Origin: a virus
DNA: 64,000 bases
Direction: 5' to 3' (one strand)
IMG/VR virus record: IMGVR_UViG_3300042691_022862
Coordinates: 1-64,000 of that record
The notes beneath the pieces are model-generated. The model saw only the letters and a program-made list of their open reading frames with translations, was not told where the DNA came from and searched no databases. Numbering within the stretch: the stretch's first letter is position 1; every line of letters begins with the position of its first letter. This document shows, piece after piece, positions 1 to 9,410 of this stretch. A program made the position numbers and the translations under genes.

Positions 1-1139
1 TTAGTGCTACTGGCGTTCAGCCAAGCGGTAATTATAGCTTGGTGGGTCATACTCATACATCATCAAATATAACGGATTTTAACAGTAGCGTTAGCGGATT
101 ATTACCCGTTAAGAATGTTATTGGTAGCGGATATATTGGAGTATCTGGTTCAAATGGTAATTACACAGTATTTGCAACTGGATTACAGCCTAGTGGAAAT
201 TATGCTAACTCTATTCATTCTCATGCCATCGGAGACGTTACAGGACTACAAACGGCGTTAGACAATAAAGTCCCGACAAACCATACCCACGATGATCGTT
301 ATTATACTGAGAGCGAAGTAGATAATTTATTATCCCTTAAACAATCTAGTGGTAACTATTCAATAGTTGGACACTCTCATACATCATCAGATATAACTAA
401 CTTTAATACTTCCGTTAGTGGTCTTCTTCCGGTAACAAATATTACTGGCGGAACAAATATCAGCGTTGTTCCCAGCGGAACCAATTTTACAGTTAGTGTA
501 AGTGGACAACTTGGGTTGACGGCGGAAGAAGTAGACGACAGAGTTAGTAATCTACTAGTTGGTGGGAGTGGGATTAGTTTAAATTATGATGATAATGCAA
601 ATACTTTAACCATTAATAATACTAGTATTAGTCCAGACGAAATAGAAGAATATGCGACCACAAGTAATTTCCCAGCGAGTGGCAATGCCAACATTCTTTA
701 CGTAGCTACTAATACGGGTCAATTATTTAAGTGGGATGGTTCTGTCTACTATGAGGCTGGACCACAAGGAGCAAGCACAGGAACACACGGAACACAACAC
801 GACAGCGACGGAATTGACCCTATTCCTCTTACAGAATATAATGTTCCTCAGTTTACAGCTAATACAAACAATTTAAATCACTTAAATAAAGATATACTAT
901 ATATTACTGCTGATGCTAATAATAGGGAATTAACGGGCCTTTTAGCTCCAACTTTTTGTTGTGTAAAATTATTAGTAAATATTAGTAGTACAAATACTAT
1001 AATTATAGATAATCAGTCCACTAATTCTGATCCGGCGAATAGATTTTTAATTTATACTGGAGCAGACTATTATTTATTGCCGGGACAGAGTTTGTCGGTA
1101 TTATATAGTACAGAAGCTATGAGATGGAGAGTGTTGTGA
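1..1139 (+). CDS. Tail fibre protein, C-terminal part (5' truncated by window edge)
   Basis: The frame is open from base 3, so the true start lies outside the window; the TTG at 39 is only an internal codon. The protein is built from repeats: an ATG[LV]QPSGNY-type segment, HxH motifs (GHTHTSS, HSHA, NHTH, GHSHTSS) and two copies of a [DN]FN[ST]SVSGLLPV segment. NHTHDDRYYTESEVDNLL matches the common phage tail-fibre repeat (phage_fiber_2 type). The last 120 residues are repeat-free and look like a terminal or receptor-binding domain. The following gene overlaps its end by 16 bases. Fibre identity is clear; receptor and chaperone are not known. Confidence 0.8.
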   Translation, partial: SATGVQPSGNYSLVGHTHTSSNITDFNSSVSGLLPVKNVIGSGYIGVSGSNGNYTVFATGLQPSGNYANSIHSHAIGDVTGLQTALDNKVPTNHTHDDRYYTESEVDNLLSLKQSSGNYSIVGHSHTSSDITNFNTSVSGLLPVTNITGGTNISVVPSGTNFTVSVSGQLGLTAEEVDDRVSNLLVGGSGISLNYDDNANTLTINNTSISPDEIEEYATTSNFPASGNANILYVATNTGQLFKWDGSVYYEAGPQGASTGTHGTQHDSDGIDPIPLTEYNVPQFTANTNNLNHLNKDILYITADANNRELTGLLAPTFCCVKLLVNISSTNTIIIDNQSTNSDPANRFLIYTGADYYLLPGQSLSVLYSTEAMRWRVL

Positions 1140-2686
1140 GTTTAGCTAAATTAGTATTACCGGCACAAATACGAAGAAGGTATGATCCTGACGCGGCGGC
1201 GTATATAGCTAATGTTGAGGCCGCAGACGGCCAGAGTCTAGAGCAAGGAATCAAGGATGCTATTACGGGTTTTGTTATTGATTGTAAAACCACTGGTATT
1301 TGGAATTCTATAAAAAGCTGCTGTTTGTTGTGTGGGGCCAGAACAATAGCCGGGGCCACAGTGCCACTAAAAGGAAATGCCCCAATATTGACAAGTTTTG
1401 TTGGAAATTACAGTAGAGAAAATGGATTAGTAAGAACGGGCGGATTTTTTAGTATTAATAGAAATAATAATGCTGATCCTCAAAATAGTAAACATGTTGC
1501 AGTATATCCGACCAGCATAGACTATGGAAGCTCGGATAGTAATTTTAGAGCAATAATAGGATCAACAACAAGCAGCGGTTCTACATTTATTACAGTAAAT
1601 AGCTTAGGTCTTGTCGCTAGAGCAAATACTTCTACTAATTTAGTTAATAATCAGCCAGTGTTCGCAAATAGTTTAATTGGCATATCCATATTCAACGATA
1701 GTCAAAGCCAACTATTATATAATAATAACTTATCAATATTAAATATATCAACAACAACACCAGTAAATAATGACTTATTATTATTCACTGGGGCTGGAGT
1801 TGCACCTTCTGCTGGTAGAGTAGTTTTTTATAGTGTTGGAGAAAGTTTAAATTTACAAATATTAAATAATCTAATTAAAATACTAAGACAAAAAATACTA
1901 CGCACTTTATCAACATATAGCGTGATAGACAATGATGCTCTAAATTATATAAAAAGAGTAGAAACTGCTGATGATTTTGTTTTAGAAAATAGCGTTAAGC
2001 AGGCTATAGATAATTTTATCTTAGGATTAAAAAACGACAACACTTGGTCAGCTATAAAAGCTTCGTGCATTATGTGTGGAGCTAGAACCATAAACGGAGC
2101 TTTAGTTCCTCTGGTCGGATTGCCTCCTATTAATTTCAATTTTACTCATGACAATAGCTATATTCGCTCTCTAGGATTAATTGGAATAAATAACGGTTTT
2201 AGGTTTTTAGATTCACGTAGAAGAAACGATGAAGACCCCCAAAACAATAGTCACCGTGCAGTTTACAAGCCTGTAGCCTCAAATTACTTAAATGTTTTTA
2301 TTGGTACAACAAATACCAATGGACATGACTTTATTGGTGCTAGGGGTCAATTGTCTGGCGCTCTCATGGTAGCATCTAGACTAGCTGTAACTGCTGCTAA
2401 TGATACGCCGTGGGGTTTTAATACAGGCGCAGGCTTAATAGGAATAGCTAGAAACAACAATCTTAATTATGAGGTGATAGGTGCAGGATTGACAACAACT
2501 ATCAGCGCAACATCTTTAACTCCTAGTGCTGGAAATATAGCTATTTTTGCTAGACCCGGAGGAGGAGTTAATTCCAACACAGATGCTAGATTATCTTTCT
2601 ATAGCATTGGTGAGTATCTAAACTTGTCAACGCTAAATAGTAGAGTAGCTACATTAATGACAGCACTGTCTAACGCTGGAATATAA
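1124..2686 (+). CDS. Virion protein with duplicated domain (tail or fibre-associated)
   Basis: 520 residues made of two homologous halves, about 1-250 and 255-520. Each half has an alpha-helical lead (A..YI..VE.AD...LE..[IV]K.AI..F), then the signature W[NS][SA]IK[SA][SC]C.[LM]CGART and G[AT].VPL.G, then a beta-rich body ending in a Y[S][VI]GE.LNL segment. I know this module from phage tail and fibre regions but not its biochemical role. The ATG at 1124 overlaps the fibre gene and implies co-translation. The internal duplication is the notable point. It could be a second adhesin or a fibre-attached lectin-like (concanavalin-type) protein. Confidence 0.6.
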   Translation: MESVVSLAKLVLPAQIRRRYDPDAAAYIANVEAADGQSLEQGIKDAITGFVIDCKTTGIWNSIKSCCLLCGARTIAGATVPLKGNAPILTSFVGNYSRENGLVRTGGFFSINRNNNADPQNSKHVAVYPTSIDYGSSDSNFRAIIGSTTSSGSTFITVNSLGLVARANTSTNLVNNQPVFANSLIGISIFNDSQSQLLYNNNLSILNISTTTPVNNDLLLFTGAGVAPSAGRVVFYSVGESLNLQILNNLIKILRQKILRTLSTYSVIDNDALNYIKRVETADDFVLENSVKQAIDNFILGLKNDNTWSAIKASCIMCGARTINGALVPLVGLPPINFNFTHDNSYIRSLGLIGINNGFRFLDSRRRNDEDPQNNSHRAVYKPVASNYLNVFIGTTNTNGHDFIGARGQLSGALMVASRLAVTAANDTPWGFNTGAGLIGIARNNNLNYEVIGAGLTTTISATSLTPSAGNIAIFARPGGGVNSNTDARLSFYSIGEYLNLSTLNSRVATLMTALSNAGI

Positions 2687-2696
2687 GGAGATAATT

Positions 2697-2930
2697 ATGC
2701 CACTTAACTTCCCAAACAATCCATCATTAAATCAAACAACCACCATCAACGGGCGTACTTATCAGTGGAATGGCACTGCTTGGAATTTAGTAACATATAC
2801 TTTGCCAACAGCATCAATCTTAAATCAAGGTAGCGTGCAAGTTGTTGATGGCGGTGGTATTAATGTATCAAACAGCGGACAAATAAGTTCTATAGGTTCA
2901 CAATTGTATTTATGGGCAAACTTTAGGTAA
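2697..2930 (+). CDS. Small virion or fibre-associated protein
   Basis: 77 residues preceded by AAGGAG. The N-terminus carries the short motif FPNNPSLNQTTTINGRTYQW followed by NGTAW, a motif common near the ends of phage tail-fibre and baseplate proteins. The rest is a short beta-rich, Ser/Gly-rich tail. It lies 10 bases after the duplicated-domain protein and is probably a minor virion component or fibre tip piece. Function is not known. Confidence 0.5.
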   Translation: MPLNFPNNPSLNQTTTINGRTYQWNGTAWNLVTYTLPTASILNQGSVQVVDGGGINVSNSGQISSIGSQLYLWANFR

Positions 2931-2953
2931 AATTTTTAAGAAAGGAACTTTCT

Positions 2954-3340
2954 ATGGCAAGTAATCCAGTTTTTGCAGTAACACCACGCATAGGGTTTGG
3001 TCAAGTTAGCACAGCGAACACGAACTATGACGGTGTGACCGGAACATATGTTGATATTATAACGGGTGCTAGCACTGGCACAAGAATAGCGGAAATTGTC
3101 ATACAGGCTACCGCAACAACAACAGCCGGTATGGTGCGTTTATTTATTACTGATGGCACAACTACAAGAATGTTTGACGAAGTTTCCGTTGCCGCCGCCA
3201 CGGTGAGTGCATCAGTAAAAGGAGCGAGACTAAGTACAACCTACAACAATCTTATTCTTCCAAATCAAAATTGGAGAATACGAGCTAGTACCCATAACGC
3301 CGTTGCTATAAACGTATTTGCTTTGGGGGCAGATTTGTGA
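2954..3340 (+). CDS. Small beta-rich virion protein
   Basis: 128 residues after AAAGGAAC. The sequence is Thr/Ala/Val-rich with strands around RIAEIVIQATATTTAG, MVRLFITDGTTTR and a terminal IRASTHNAVAINVFALGADL segment. This pattern recurs in small decoration or fibre-associated proteins of environmental phages. The stop overlaps the next start as GTGA, which ties the two together translationally. No enzymatic motif is present. Confidence 0.45.
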   Translation: MASNPVFAVTPRIGFGQVSTANTNYDGVTGTYVDIITGASTGTRIAEIVIQATATTTAGMVRLFITDGTTTRMFDEVSVAAATVSASVKGARLSTTYNNLILPNQNWRIRASTHNAVAINVFALGADL

Positions 3341-5022
3341 ATAATGGTATTTTTGTACAAGATTCATATGATGGTAAAGTCTCTTTTGATTCTCAATCAA
3401 TAAAGGGGTTGTTAGGTAATCCAACTCTTGTTCCGTTGCCGTATAGTTGCTCTTTTAATCGTTGGGATCCAAATAAGCTAGTCTATGTTATAGACACAAG
3501 ACTGCAAAGTTCTACAACTATAACATTTAGTACTAGTAGTTTAATATATACTATTGATTGGGGTGATGGATATATAGAAAGTATTCGTGTAGCATCTCCA
3601 TATTTTATTATACGGCACACTTATGCGACTCATGGCTCGTATATCATTCAAACAGATAACATAAATAATCCAGTTATAGGTGAAGCCTCTTTAATAGGAA
3701 TATTATCTTTTGGAACATTTCCTTCTAATGTAAACCTCATATATAATGGAGGAGGTGCTGGATCTTTTGCTAACTCTTCAAATTTATTGTTTGTTCCATC
3801 TAATCTTCCGCTTCATAATTCGCTTGATTTAGGTACAGCATTAAATAACGCTTTTAAACTCAATGATCAAAATATTTCTTTGTGGGACACTAGCAAAGTC
3901 ACCACAATGAGATTTTTATTTCAAAATAATAGATTTTTAAATCAGCCTCTAAATTCTTGGAATACATCTAATGTAACATCTATGCAAGGAATGTTTGGCG
4001 GAGCTTTATCGTTTAATCAAGATTTGAGCAATTGGAATGTTCGCAAGGTAACGCTTTTTGATAGTATGTTTGTGGGAGCAACTAATTTTAATGGTAGCCT
4101 TAGCGGGTGGGCGTTGGGTGCAGATACCGCTGGAGCAAGTTGCTCATCGATGTTCTCAAGCTGTATAAATTTTAATCAAGATTTAAATTCTTGGAATGTT
4201 AGTAAAGTTACTAATTTTAATGGTATGTTTAATGGCGCTAGTTCTTTTAATCAAAACCTTAACTCTTGGAACACTATTTCTGCAACTACTATGGATAGTA
4301 TGTTTGTTAACGCTGTTGCTTTTAATGGAGATGTTGGAAATTTTAATACTTCTAATGTTACTAGTTTTGGCAATATGTTCAATACTGCTACCTCTTTCAA
4401 TAAACCAATTAGTAATTGGAATGTTGGCAATGTTACCATTACAGCAAATATGTTTTTGAATGCTACTAACTTTAATCAGTCGCTAGACAACTGGAATGTA
4501 AGGAAATGTACTAATATGTCTAGCATGTTTAATAATGCTCGTAATTTTAATAGTAGTTTAAATAACTGGTCTCCCGGACTTGACTCAACAGGAGTTAATT
4601 GTAATGGCATGTTTAGATCTGCTAGATCATTTAATCAAAATCTTACTAGTTGGAATATGAGTAAAGTAAACAATATATCTGAAATGTTTTTATGCGATGG
4701 AATACCCGGAGGAAATGTGCCTAGTGCATTTCAAGGAGATATTAGTAATTGGAATTTGGCTGGATTAAATGCTAGTACATCATTAGATAATTTTATGAAC
4801 GGAAAAAACTTAACAGACAGGTATTCAACAGCAAACTATGACGCTTTGCTTATCGGTTGGAACAACAATAAATTGATTGGAGCTAATGGTGTAGCTAATT
4901 GGCGTACAGATTTGCGCCCCAATTTTGGTGGGGCAAGATATACAGCGGGCGGTGCAGCGGCAACGGCTAGAGCAGCCCTAGTAAGTTACGGATGGACAAT
5001 AACAGATGGAGGAGTAGCATGA
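3337..5022 (+). CDS. BspA-like 26-residue repeat (DUF285) virion adhesin
   Basis: 561 residues from a GTG start overlapping the previous stop. After about 70 residues a PKD-like segment (IDWGDGYIESI) appears. From about residue 165 to 520 there is a run of roughly 24-26-residue repeats, SFNQDLSNWNVRKVT...MF.GA..FN, in about a dozen copies. This is the BspA/Mycoplasma-lipoprotein 26-residue repeat family (DUF285). In bacteria such repeats are surface adhesins. In this fibre cluster the protein is most likely a host-binding or surface-exposed virion protein. No signal peptide or membrane anchor is seen. Family call is strong; virion location is inferred from position. Confidence 0.75.
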   Translation: MNNGIFVQDSYDGKVSFDSQSIKGLLGNPTLVPLPYSCSFNRWDPNKLVYVIDTRLQSSTTITFSTSSLIYTIDWGDGYIESIRVASPYFIIRHTYATHGSYIIQTDNINNPVIGEASLIGILSFGTFPSNVNLIYNGGGAGSFANSSNLLFVPSNLPLHNSLDLGTALNNAFKLNDQNISLWDTSKVTTMRFLFQNNRFLNQPLNSWNTSNVTSMQGMFGGALSFNQDLSNWNVRKVTLFDSMFVGATNFNGSLSGWALGADTAGASCSSMFSSCINFNQDLNSWNVSKVTNFNGMFNGASSFNQNLNSWNTISATTMDSMFVNAVAFNGDVGNFNTSNVTSFGNMFNTATSFNKPISNWNVGNVTITANMFLNATNFNQSLDNWNVRKCTNMSSMFNNARNFNSSLNNWSPGLDSTGVNCNGMFRSARSFNQNLTSWNMSKVNNISEMFLCDGIPGGNVPSAFQGDISNWNLAGLNASTSLDNFMNGKNLTDRYSTANYDALLIGWNNNKLIGANGVANWRTDLRPNFGGARYTAGGAAATARAALVSYGWTITDGGVA

Positions 5023-5486
5023 GTAGCGAAATACGAGCGGGAGATAATAGAACATACTGGATTATTAGTAATGGTAATAGTTATGTGGACGGCGTGACCG
5101 ATCCTAATCTTGTTACAACTGTTGGTAATGGTTGGCATATTTATTGGATAGGAAGCGATTATAGTGAGTATTTAACGTCATGTAATAATTGCAATATAAT
5201 GCCAAGAAATACTGATCCTAATACTCCTTCGATTTCTAATAATTATCCGAAGGTTAGCGCCAGACAGATAAGATTGTGGCTAATTCAAAATGGTATTAGT
5301 TTAAAGACCGTTTATGATGCTATCGATACTATTGAAGATCCAACTTTGAGAGATAGTGTAGCTGTAGAGTGGGAATATGCTCCATATATTGAGCGTAGTC
5401 ATCACATGTTGGTTTCTTTGGCGGGAATTTTAGGTTTGACAGAAACTGATATAGACAGAGCTTTTAAAGAAGCTATTAGTCTATAA
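5019..5486 (+). CDS. Tail-associated protein with a C-terminal helical tail domain
   Basis: The start is placed at ATG 5019, which overlaps the previous stop as ATGA and has GGAGGAG five bases upstream; the longer reading from 4992 lacks this. This gives 155 residues. The N-terminal half has a CNNC pair. The C-terminal part (VSARQIRLWLIQNGISL ... VEWEYAPYIERSHHMLVSLA ... TDIDRAF) resembles the helical C-terminal domain found in many prophage tail and fibre-assembly proteins, which reads as ARQ.RL.L...G then IEWE...I.R then LGL...ID.LF. Likely a minor tail protein or fibre chaperone. Confidence 0.5.
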   Translation: MSSEIRAGDNRTYWIISNGNSYVDGVTDPNLVTTVGNGWHIYWIGSDYSEYLTSCNNCNIMPRNTDPNTPSISNNYPKVSARQIRLWLIQNGISLKTVYDAIDTIEDPTLRDSVAVEWEYAPYIERSHHMLVSLAGILGLTETDIDRAFKEAISL

Positions 5487-5534
5487 GGTGTATTTTATAT
5501 AGTAAATATCTGACTTACAACAAAAGGGTCAAAA

Positions 5535-6059
5535 ATGAGCTGGCAAACCGAATTAACTATTATAGTACGCACATTAATTAATGATTTAAATGAACCATAT
5601 GAATTTTCAGATGCTAGAATACAGCAAATATTAACTGTAGCTGGCAAATATGTTCAATTTGACGTTAACTTAGAACATCCATATACTATTGATGTTGTTA
5701 ATAATAATATTAGTCCTGATCCCACAGTAGATAATGATAGTATTTTTACTAGTTTAGTTTGTTTAAAGGCTGCATGTATTATTGACCAAGGCACATTCAG
5801 AACAAAGGCGGCCCTAGAAGGCATTAGAACAGCACTAGGTTCAGCGTCATTGAGTTTTGGTGGTTCGTTAGCTGGATGGCAATCTATTATAGATCATGGG
5901 GCCTGTGGCCTATACGAAGAACTAACAAGCCATTGGGATGTTAGAAATGCTACGGCGTTTGCTGCTGTACTTAGTCCTTTCGTTAGTAATAAGTTTGATC
6001 CAAGATATCTTAATGTTGGACCATTCAGAAATGTTGGCAATAATGACTTTTATTCGTAA
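5535..6059 (+). CDS. Putative head-tail connector or adaptor protein
   Basis: 174 residues, largely helical at the N-terminus (LTIIVRTLINDLNEPYEFSD, RIQQILTVAGKYVQFDV) with a strand pair after it. Phage adaptor proteins typically open with an R.LI.D......Y.DE.L...L..A..yv pattern, and this protein has it. It is the first of four genes in the connector-neck position before the tail tube gene. Function is inferred from pattern and order, not from a catalytic motif. Confidence 0.5.
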   Translation: MSWQTELTIIVRTLINDLNEPYEFSDARIQQILTVAGKYVQFDVNLEHPYTIDVVNNNISPDPTVDNDSIFTSLVCLKAACIIDQGTFRTKAALEGIRTALGSASLSFGGSLAGWQSIIDHGACGLYEELTSHWDVRNATAFAAVLSPFVSNKFDPRYLNVGPFRNVGNNDFYS

Positions 6060-6068
6060 GGATAATCC

Positions 6069-6578
6069 ATGACATATCCCAATTTTCCTAATTTGCAGCA
6101 GATATATAATAATCAAATGGATTTATTGTTTGCTAGTACTGGATTAACCACAGAATGTCAACTAAATTTTGGCATAACAAAAAAAGATATGTGTCCAAAC
6201 TGTTTATATGATCCAGCCTTAAAAAAGTCTGCGAATAAATATAAAACTGGTGGGCCAATAGCTTTTTCTTTAGGTCAGCTTTGTCCATATTGTAATGGTC
6301 TGGGATATTATGGAGAAGAAACTACAGAAAATATTTTTATGGCTATTATTGCTGATCATAAAAAATGGATTAATCCACCCATTAATTTAGCCATTAGTGA
6401 TAATGTTGTTCAGTCTATGTGTTCTAGAATTTATTTAGCAAGCATCAAAAGATGTAAAGATATGACAGTATTGTATAGTGCAACCAATACAAATCCAACA
6501 TATACTCTATTCACAGATCCTACGCCTGCTGGACTTGGTGATAATAATTACATTATTTGTTTATGGAAAAATGTATGA
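6069..6578 (+). CDS. Neck or head-completion protein with paired Cys zinc motif
   Basis: 169 residues. Two cysteine pairs, CPNC at about residue 41 and CPYCNGLGYYGE at about 77, form a DnaJ-like zinc-binding site. The second half is a compact alpha/beta region. Small zinc-bearing proteins of this kind occur in the connector cassettes of several environmental phage groups. Its position between an adaptor candidate and tail-completion candidates supports a neck role. The stop overlaps the next start (ATGA). Confidence 0.45.
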   Translation: MTYPNFPNLQQIYNNQMDLLFASTGLTTECQLNFGITKKDMCPNCLYDPALKKSANKYKTGGPIAFSLGQLCPYCNGLGYYGEETTENIFMAIIADHKKWINPPINLAISDNVVQSMCSRIYLASIKRCKDMTVLYSATNTNPTYTLFTDPTPAGLGDNNYIICLWKNV

Positions 6579-7213
6579 ACTTATCTTTAAAAATTTTAGA
6601 AACTAATCAAATTATTCAAAAGGAAATTCTTCAAGCTCTACTACCACAAGTAGATATCTATATGACTAGGATTATGGGTAATCTTAAAGAAAAACTACCT
6701 CCTATTGTGTCCAAAGCTATTACCAACAGACCAGAATATATGAGCTTAGTTAGCGGTAGATTAAGACTAGAATTAGGAATACCGGACGCTTCTACCAAAG
6801 TATCACAACTAATACAAATATGGATCTCTAATATTCAATACACATACAAAAAACCACAAATTAGTGGTGGCGCTATTAAAAGCTCTTTTTCTGCATCTCT
6901 AATCAAGAACGATTTTTCAGATGTAACTAATACTGAAGCAGGATCTGTGCAGGACAATATAAGAGGTTATAGTTTGCCTTGGTTAGAATGGTTGTTATTA
7001 GATGGCAATCGCACTATTGTTCCTAATCAGTCTGTAGTTATCGGACCCAATAACAGTTCTCGTACTGGAATGGCTATTATGAGAGAATCTCCGGGAGGAT
7101 GGAAAGTTCCAGCAGAATTTACAGGAACTATCAACGACAACTGGATCACACGAGCGATAGAAGATGCTGCCCCAGACATTAACAATTTATTAAACAGGAT
7201 TATGAAATCATGA
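6575..7213 (+). CDS. Putative neck or tail-completion protein
   Basis: The start is set at ATG 6575, overlapping the previous stop, in preference to an upstream TTG at 6557. The product is 212 residues. The N-terminal half is helical (IIQKEILQALLPQVDIYM, IVSKAITNRPEYMSLVSGRL) and the C-terminal half carries a basic beta region with SLPWLEWLLLDGN. The layout resembles HK97-gp10-like or gp17-like head-tail joining proteins, but no diagnostic motif is present. Coupled to its neighbours by 4-base overlaps at both ends. Confidence 0.4.
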   Translation: MNLSLKILETNQIIQKEILQALLPQVDIYMTRIMGNLKEKLPPIVSKAITNRPEYMSLVSGRLRLELGIPDASTKVSQLIQIWISNIQYTYKKPQISGGAIKSSFSASLIKNDFSDVTNTEAGSVQDNIRGYSLPWLEWLLLDGNRTIVPNQSVVIGPNNSSRTGMAIMRESPGGWKVPAEFTGTINDNWITRAIEDAAPDINNLLNRIMKS

Positions 7214-8166
7214 GCTGCGAACACAACACCACCTTCAAAGGCATCAACAGTATATCTGATGATCTATTACTAAATATAGTAGAATCAAACTTTAAAACTT
7301 TCTTCGATTGGGCATTTCTGCATATAGGGGCGTGGTTTGATGCCTCTGCCGCTAATAGCGGAACAATTTACGCCAATAGACCTCCTGCACAACTATTAGC
7401 TGTAGACGATATGTCTTATACAGACGGTAGGGTTTGGCAAGGGGTTAGAAAAGATTGGGTGTGGGAATATGAGTCTGTTTTTAATAGTGGGTCTCCTATT
7501 CAAATTAGTGGTGTTTATGTCAACAACAACTATGTGCCGTATGCTAGTGGTGGCTTTGTTGTGAACTATCCAGAAGGTAAAATTATTTTTGATAATCCGA
7601 TATCAACTAATAGTTCGGTCAAAATCAACCATAGTTATAGATATGTGCAAGTTTATAGAGCAAGCGATAGTCCTTGGTTCAATGTTTTACAGTATCCGAC
7701 ATTCAATAATTCTTTGCCAGATATTCAGCAAATTTCGACGGGAGAGTGGTCAATAGGCTCACAACATAGAGTTCAATTGCCATGCATTATTATAGATCCA
7801 GTACCCAGATCACGATCAAGACCTTATGAAATAGGCAATACAAGCTTATGGCTAGAACAAGATATTGCTTTTTATGTTTTAGCCGAAAGTAAAAATGAAA
7901 GAAATAAACTTCTTGATATTATTCGTTTACAACAAGATCTAACTATTCAGCTTTACAATACTAATAGCTTAACTCAAAACGATCAATATCCTCTAGATTA
8001 TAATGGCGATTTAAAAAATAATCCATTAATGTATCCAGATATGATTGATCAATATCCTTGGAGAAAGTGTTTTATTAAGAATATTAGCCTATTTGAGATC
8101 GATTCTACAACTCCAGGTTTACACCAAGGCATGGCAAGGGCTACCGTGGAAATAATTTCTGGTTGA
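7210..8166 (+). CDS. Neck or tail-terminator-type structural protein
   Basis: 318 residues, ATGA overlap with the preceding gene. N-terminal helical segment (LLLNIVESNFKTFFDWAFLH) followed by beta-rich sequence with aromatic strands. The pattern W..V..P.....LP.I.I....... in its middle is like tail-terminator and tail-completion proteins, and it is the last gene before the tube gene. No enzyme motif is seen. It ends the connector cassette; a gap of 101 bases follows. Confidence 0.4.
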   Translation: MSCEHNTTFKGINSISDDLLLNIVESNFKTFFDWAFLHIGAWFDASAANSGTIYANRPPAQLLAVDDMSYTDGRVWQGVRKDWVWEYESVFNSGSPIQISGVYVNNNYVPYASGGFVVNYPEGKIIFDNPISTNSSVKINHSYRYVQVYRASDSPWFNVLQYPTFNNSLPDIQQISTGEWSIGSQHRVQLPCIIIDPVPRSRSRPYEIGNTSLWLEQDIAFYVLAESKNERNKLLDIIRLQQDLTIQLYNTNSLTQNDQYPLDYNGDLKNNPLMYPDMIDQYPWRKCFIKNISLFEIDSTTPGLHQGMARATVEIISG

Positions 8167-8219
8167 TTCGGAACCTTTAGTGTATCATAAAATAAGATTA
8201 ATATAGCAAAATACCATCA

Positions 8220-8225
8220 TATAAT
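8220..8225 (+). promoter_or_regulatory. Possible -10 box upstream of the tail tube gene
   Basis: The 101-base gap 8167-8267 contains a perfect TATAAT at 8220-8225, but 17 bases upstream there is only an AT-rich stretch and no recognisable -35. A strong GTGGAGAT ribosome site lies just before the ATG at 8268. The gap is one of the largest on the plus strand, which makes a late promoter plausible, yet in AT-rich DNA a lone TATAAT is weak evidence. Confidence 0.2.
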
Positions 8226-8267
8226 TAGTTATCACTAAACTACATTTCAATTAAGTGGAGATAAATT

Positions 8268-9368
8268 ATGGCCAATAATCGTATCTATTATGCAATTCAA
8301 CAGGTTAAACTAGGCCCCGCAGCAGGCGTCATGGCTCCCATAAACGGCTTACAAACTGTTGGCATGACAACAAACTTTAATCTAGAGCAAGTGTTTGAAA
8401 TGGGTCAGTTGGCTATCTATCAAAACATCGAAAACGTACCAGATGTGGAAGTCACACTTAATAAGGTTCTTGATGGTTATCCACTAGTATATGTTTTAGC
8501 TACTGAAGAAGGCTCTAGTGTCGCTACTGGTCTTACCGCAGTGAATCCAACAATTGCTGGTCGCCAAAATGCTCGTTGCGATATGAGACTATCTATTTTC
8601 AACGACACCAATGTGAGTTCTAGTGGTAATTCTATTGCTAATGTTACATGTTCTGGTATGTATGTGAGTAGTGTAAGTTATACGTTTCCAGTTGATGGAA
8701 ATTTTACAGAAGACGTAACACTAGTAGGAAACAATAAGGTTTGGGGTGGTGTAGTAACTGGTTCTTTTGCCGGAAATAATGATGAGCCATTATCTGCAAC
8801 CGGTGTTGGTCGCAGACAATATCTAAGTATGGCTAATTGCAGATTTCCTACTCAAATCCCAGGCATCTCAGGAGACGGCACCAACGCATTATTAGGTAAT
8901 GGCAGTGGTTACGCAGCACACTTCCAGAATATCTCAGTAAGTTGCGATTTTGGTCGTGAAGCCATTAGCGAACTAGGCACATTTGCTCCGTATCATCGCT
9001 ATGTAACATTTCCTGTTGAAGTTACTAGTGAGTTTGAATTAGTTGCTGTTTCTGGAGATATGATTAATGCCACAGAAAGTGGATATTATAGAGGCTTAAC
9101 TGGTACAACGGTCGCTACACCAAGCGATACAGGCTGTGTTGCTCGTCATAATCTATTAGATCAAACAATCTTCTTAGAAACATGCGAAGGCACCAGAATT
9201 TATCTTGGCACCAAGAATAAACTAACTAGTGTTAACTACACAGGTGGTGATACTGGTGGTGGTAACGTGAATGTCACATATAGCTATAGTACATTTAATG
9301 ACTTTGTTGTGGCTCACTCTGGTGGTGATTTTTATAGTCAATTAGCCGGTAGTACATATACTCCATAA
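8268..9368 (+). CDS. Putative major tail tube protein
   Basis: 366 residues, almost entirely beta-rich and Gly/Ser/Thr/Asn-rich, starting MANNRIYYAIQQVKLGP. It holds the position of the tube gene: after the neck genes and before the chaperone-position genes and tape measure. Its own upstream gap and strong GTGGAGAT ribosome site fit a highly expressed structural protein. The opening (Y.I.QV.LGP......I.GLQTVGMTTNF.LEQVFEMGQL) is typical of tube proteins that describe an N-terminal hairpin and arm. No sheath gene is adjacent, so a non-contractile tail is favoured. Confidence 0.65.
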   Translation: MANNRIYYAIQQVKLGPAAGVMAPINGLQTVGMTTNFNLEQVFEMGQLAIYQNIENVPDVEVTLNKVLDGYPLVYVLATEEGSSVATGLTAVNPTIAGRQNARCDMRLSIFNDTNVSSSGNSIANVTCSGMYVSSVSYTFPVDGNFTEDVTLVGNNKVWGGVVTGSFAGNNDEPLSATGVGRRQYLSMANCRFPTQIPGISGDGTNALLGNGSGYAAHFQNISVSCDFGREAISELGTFAPYHRYVTFPVEVTSEFELVAVSGDMINATESGYYRGLTGTTVATPSDTGCVARHNLLDQTIFLETCEGTRIYLGTKNKLTSVNYTGGDTGGGNVNVTYSYSTFNDFVVAHSGGDFYSQLAGSTYTP

Positions 9369-9410
9369 TTGACTTAAACAAAAGACTCTGGAATTTTGTA
9401 GATAAGGACT

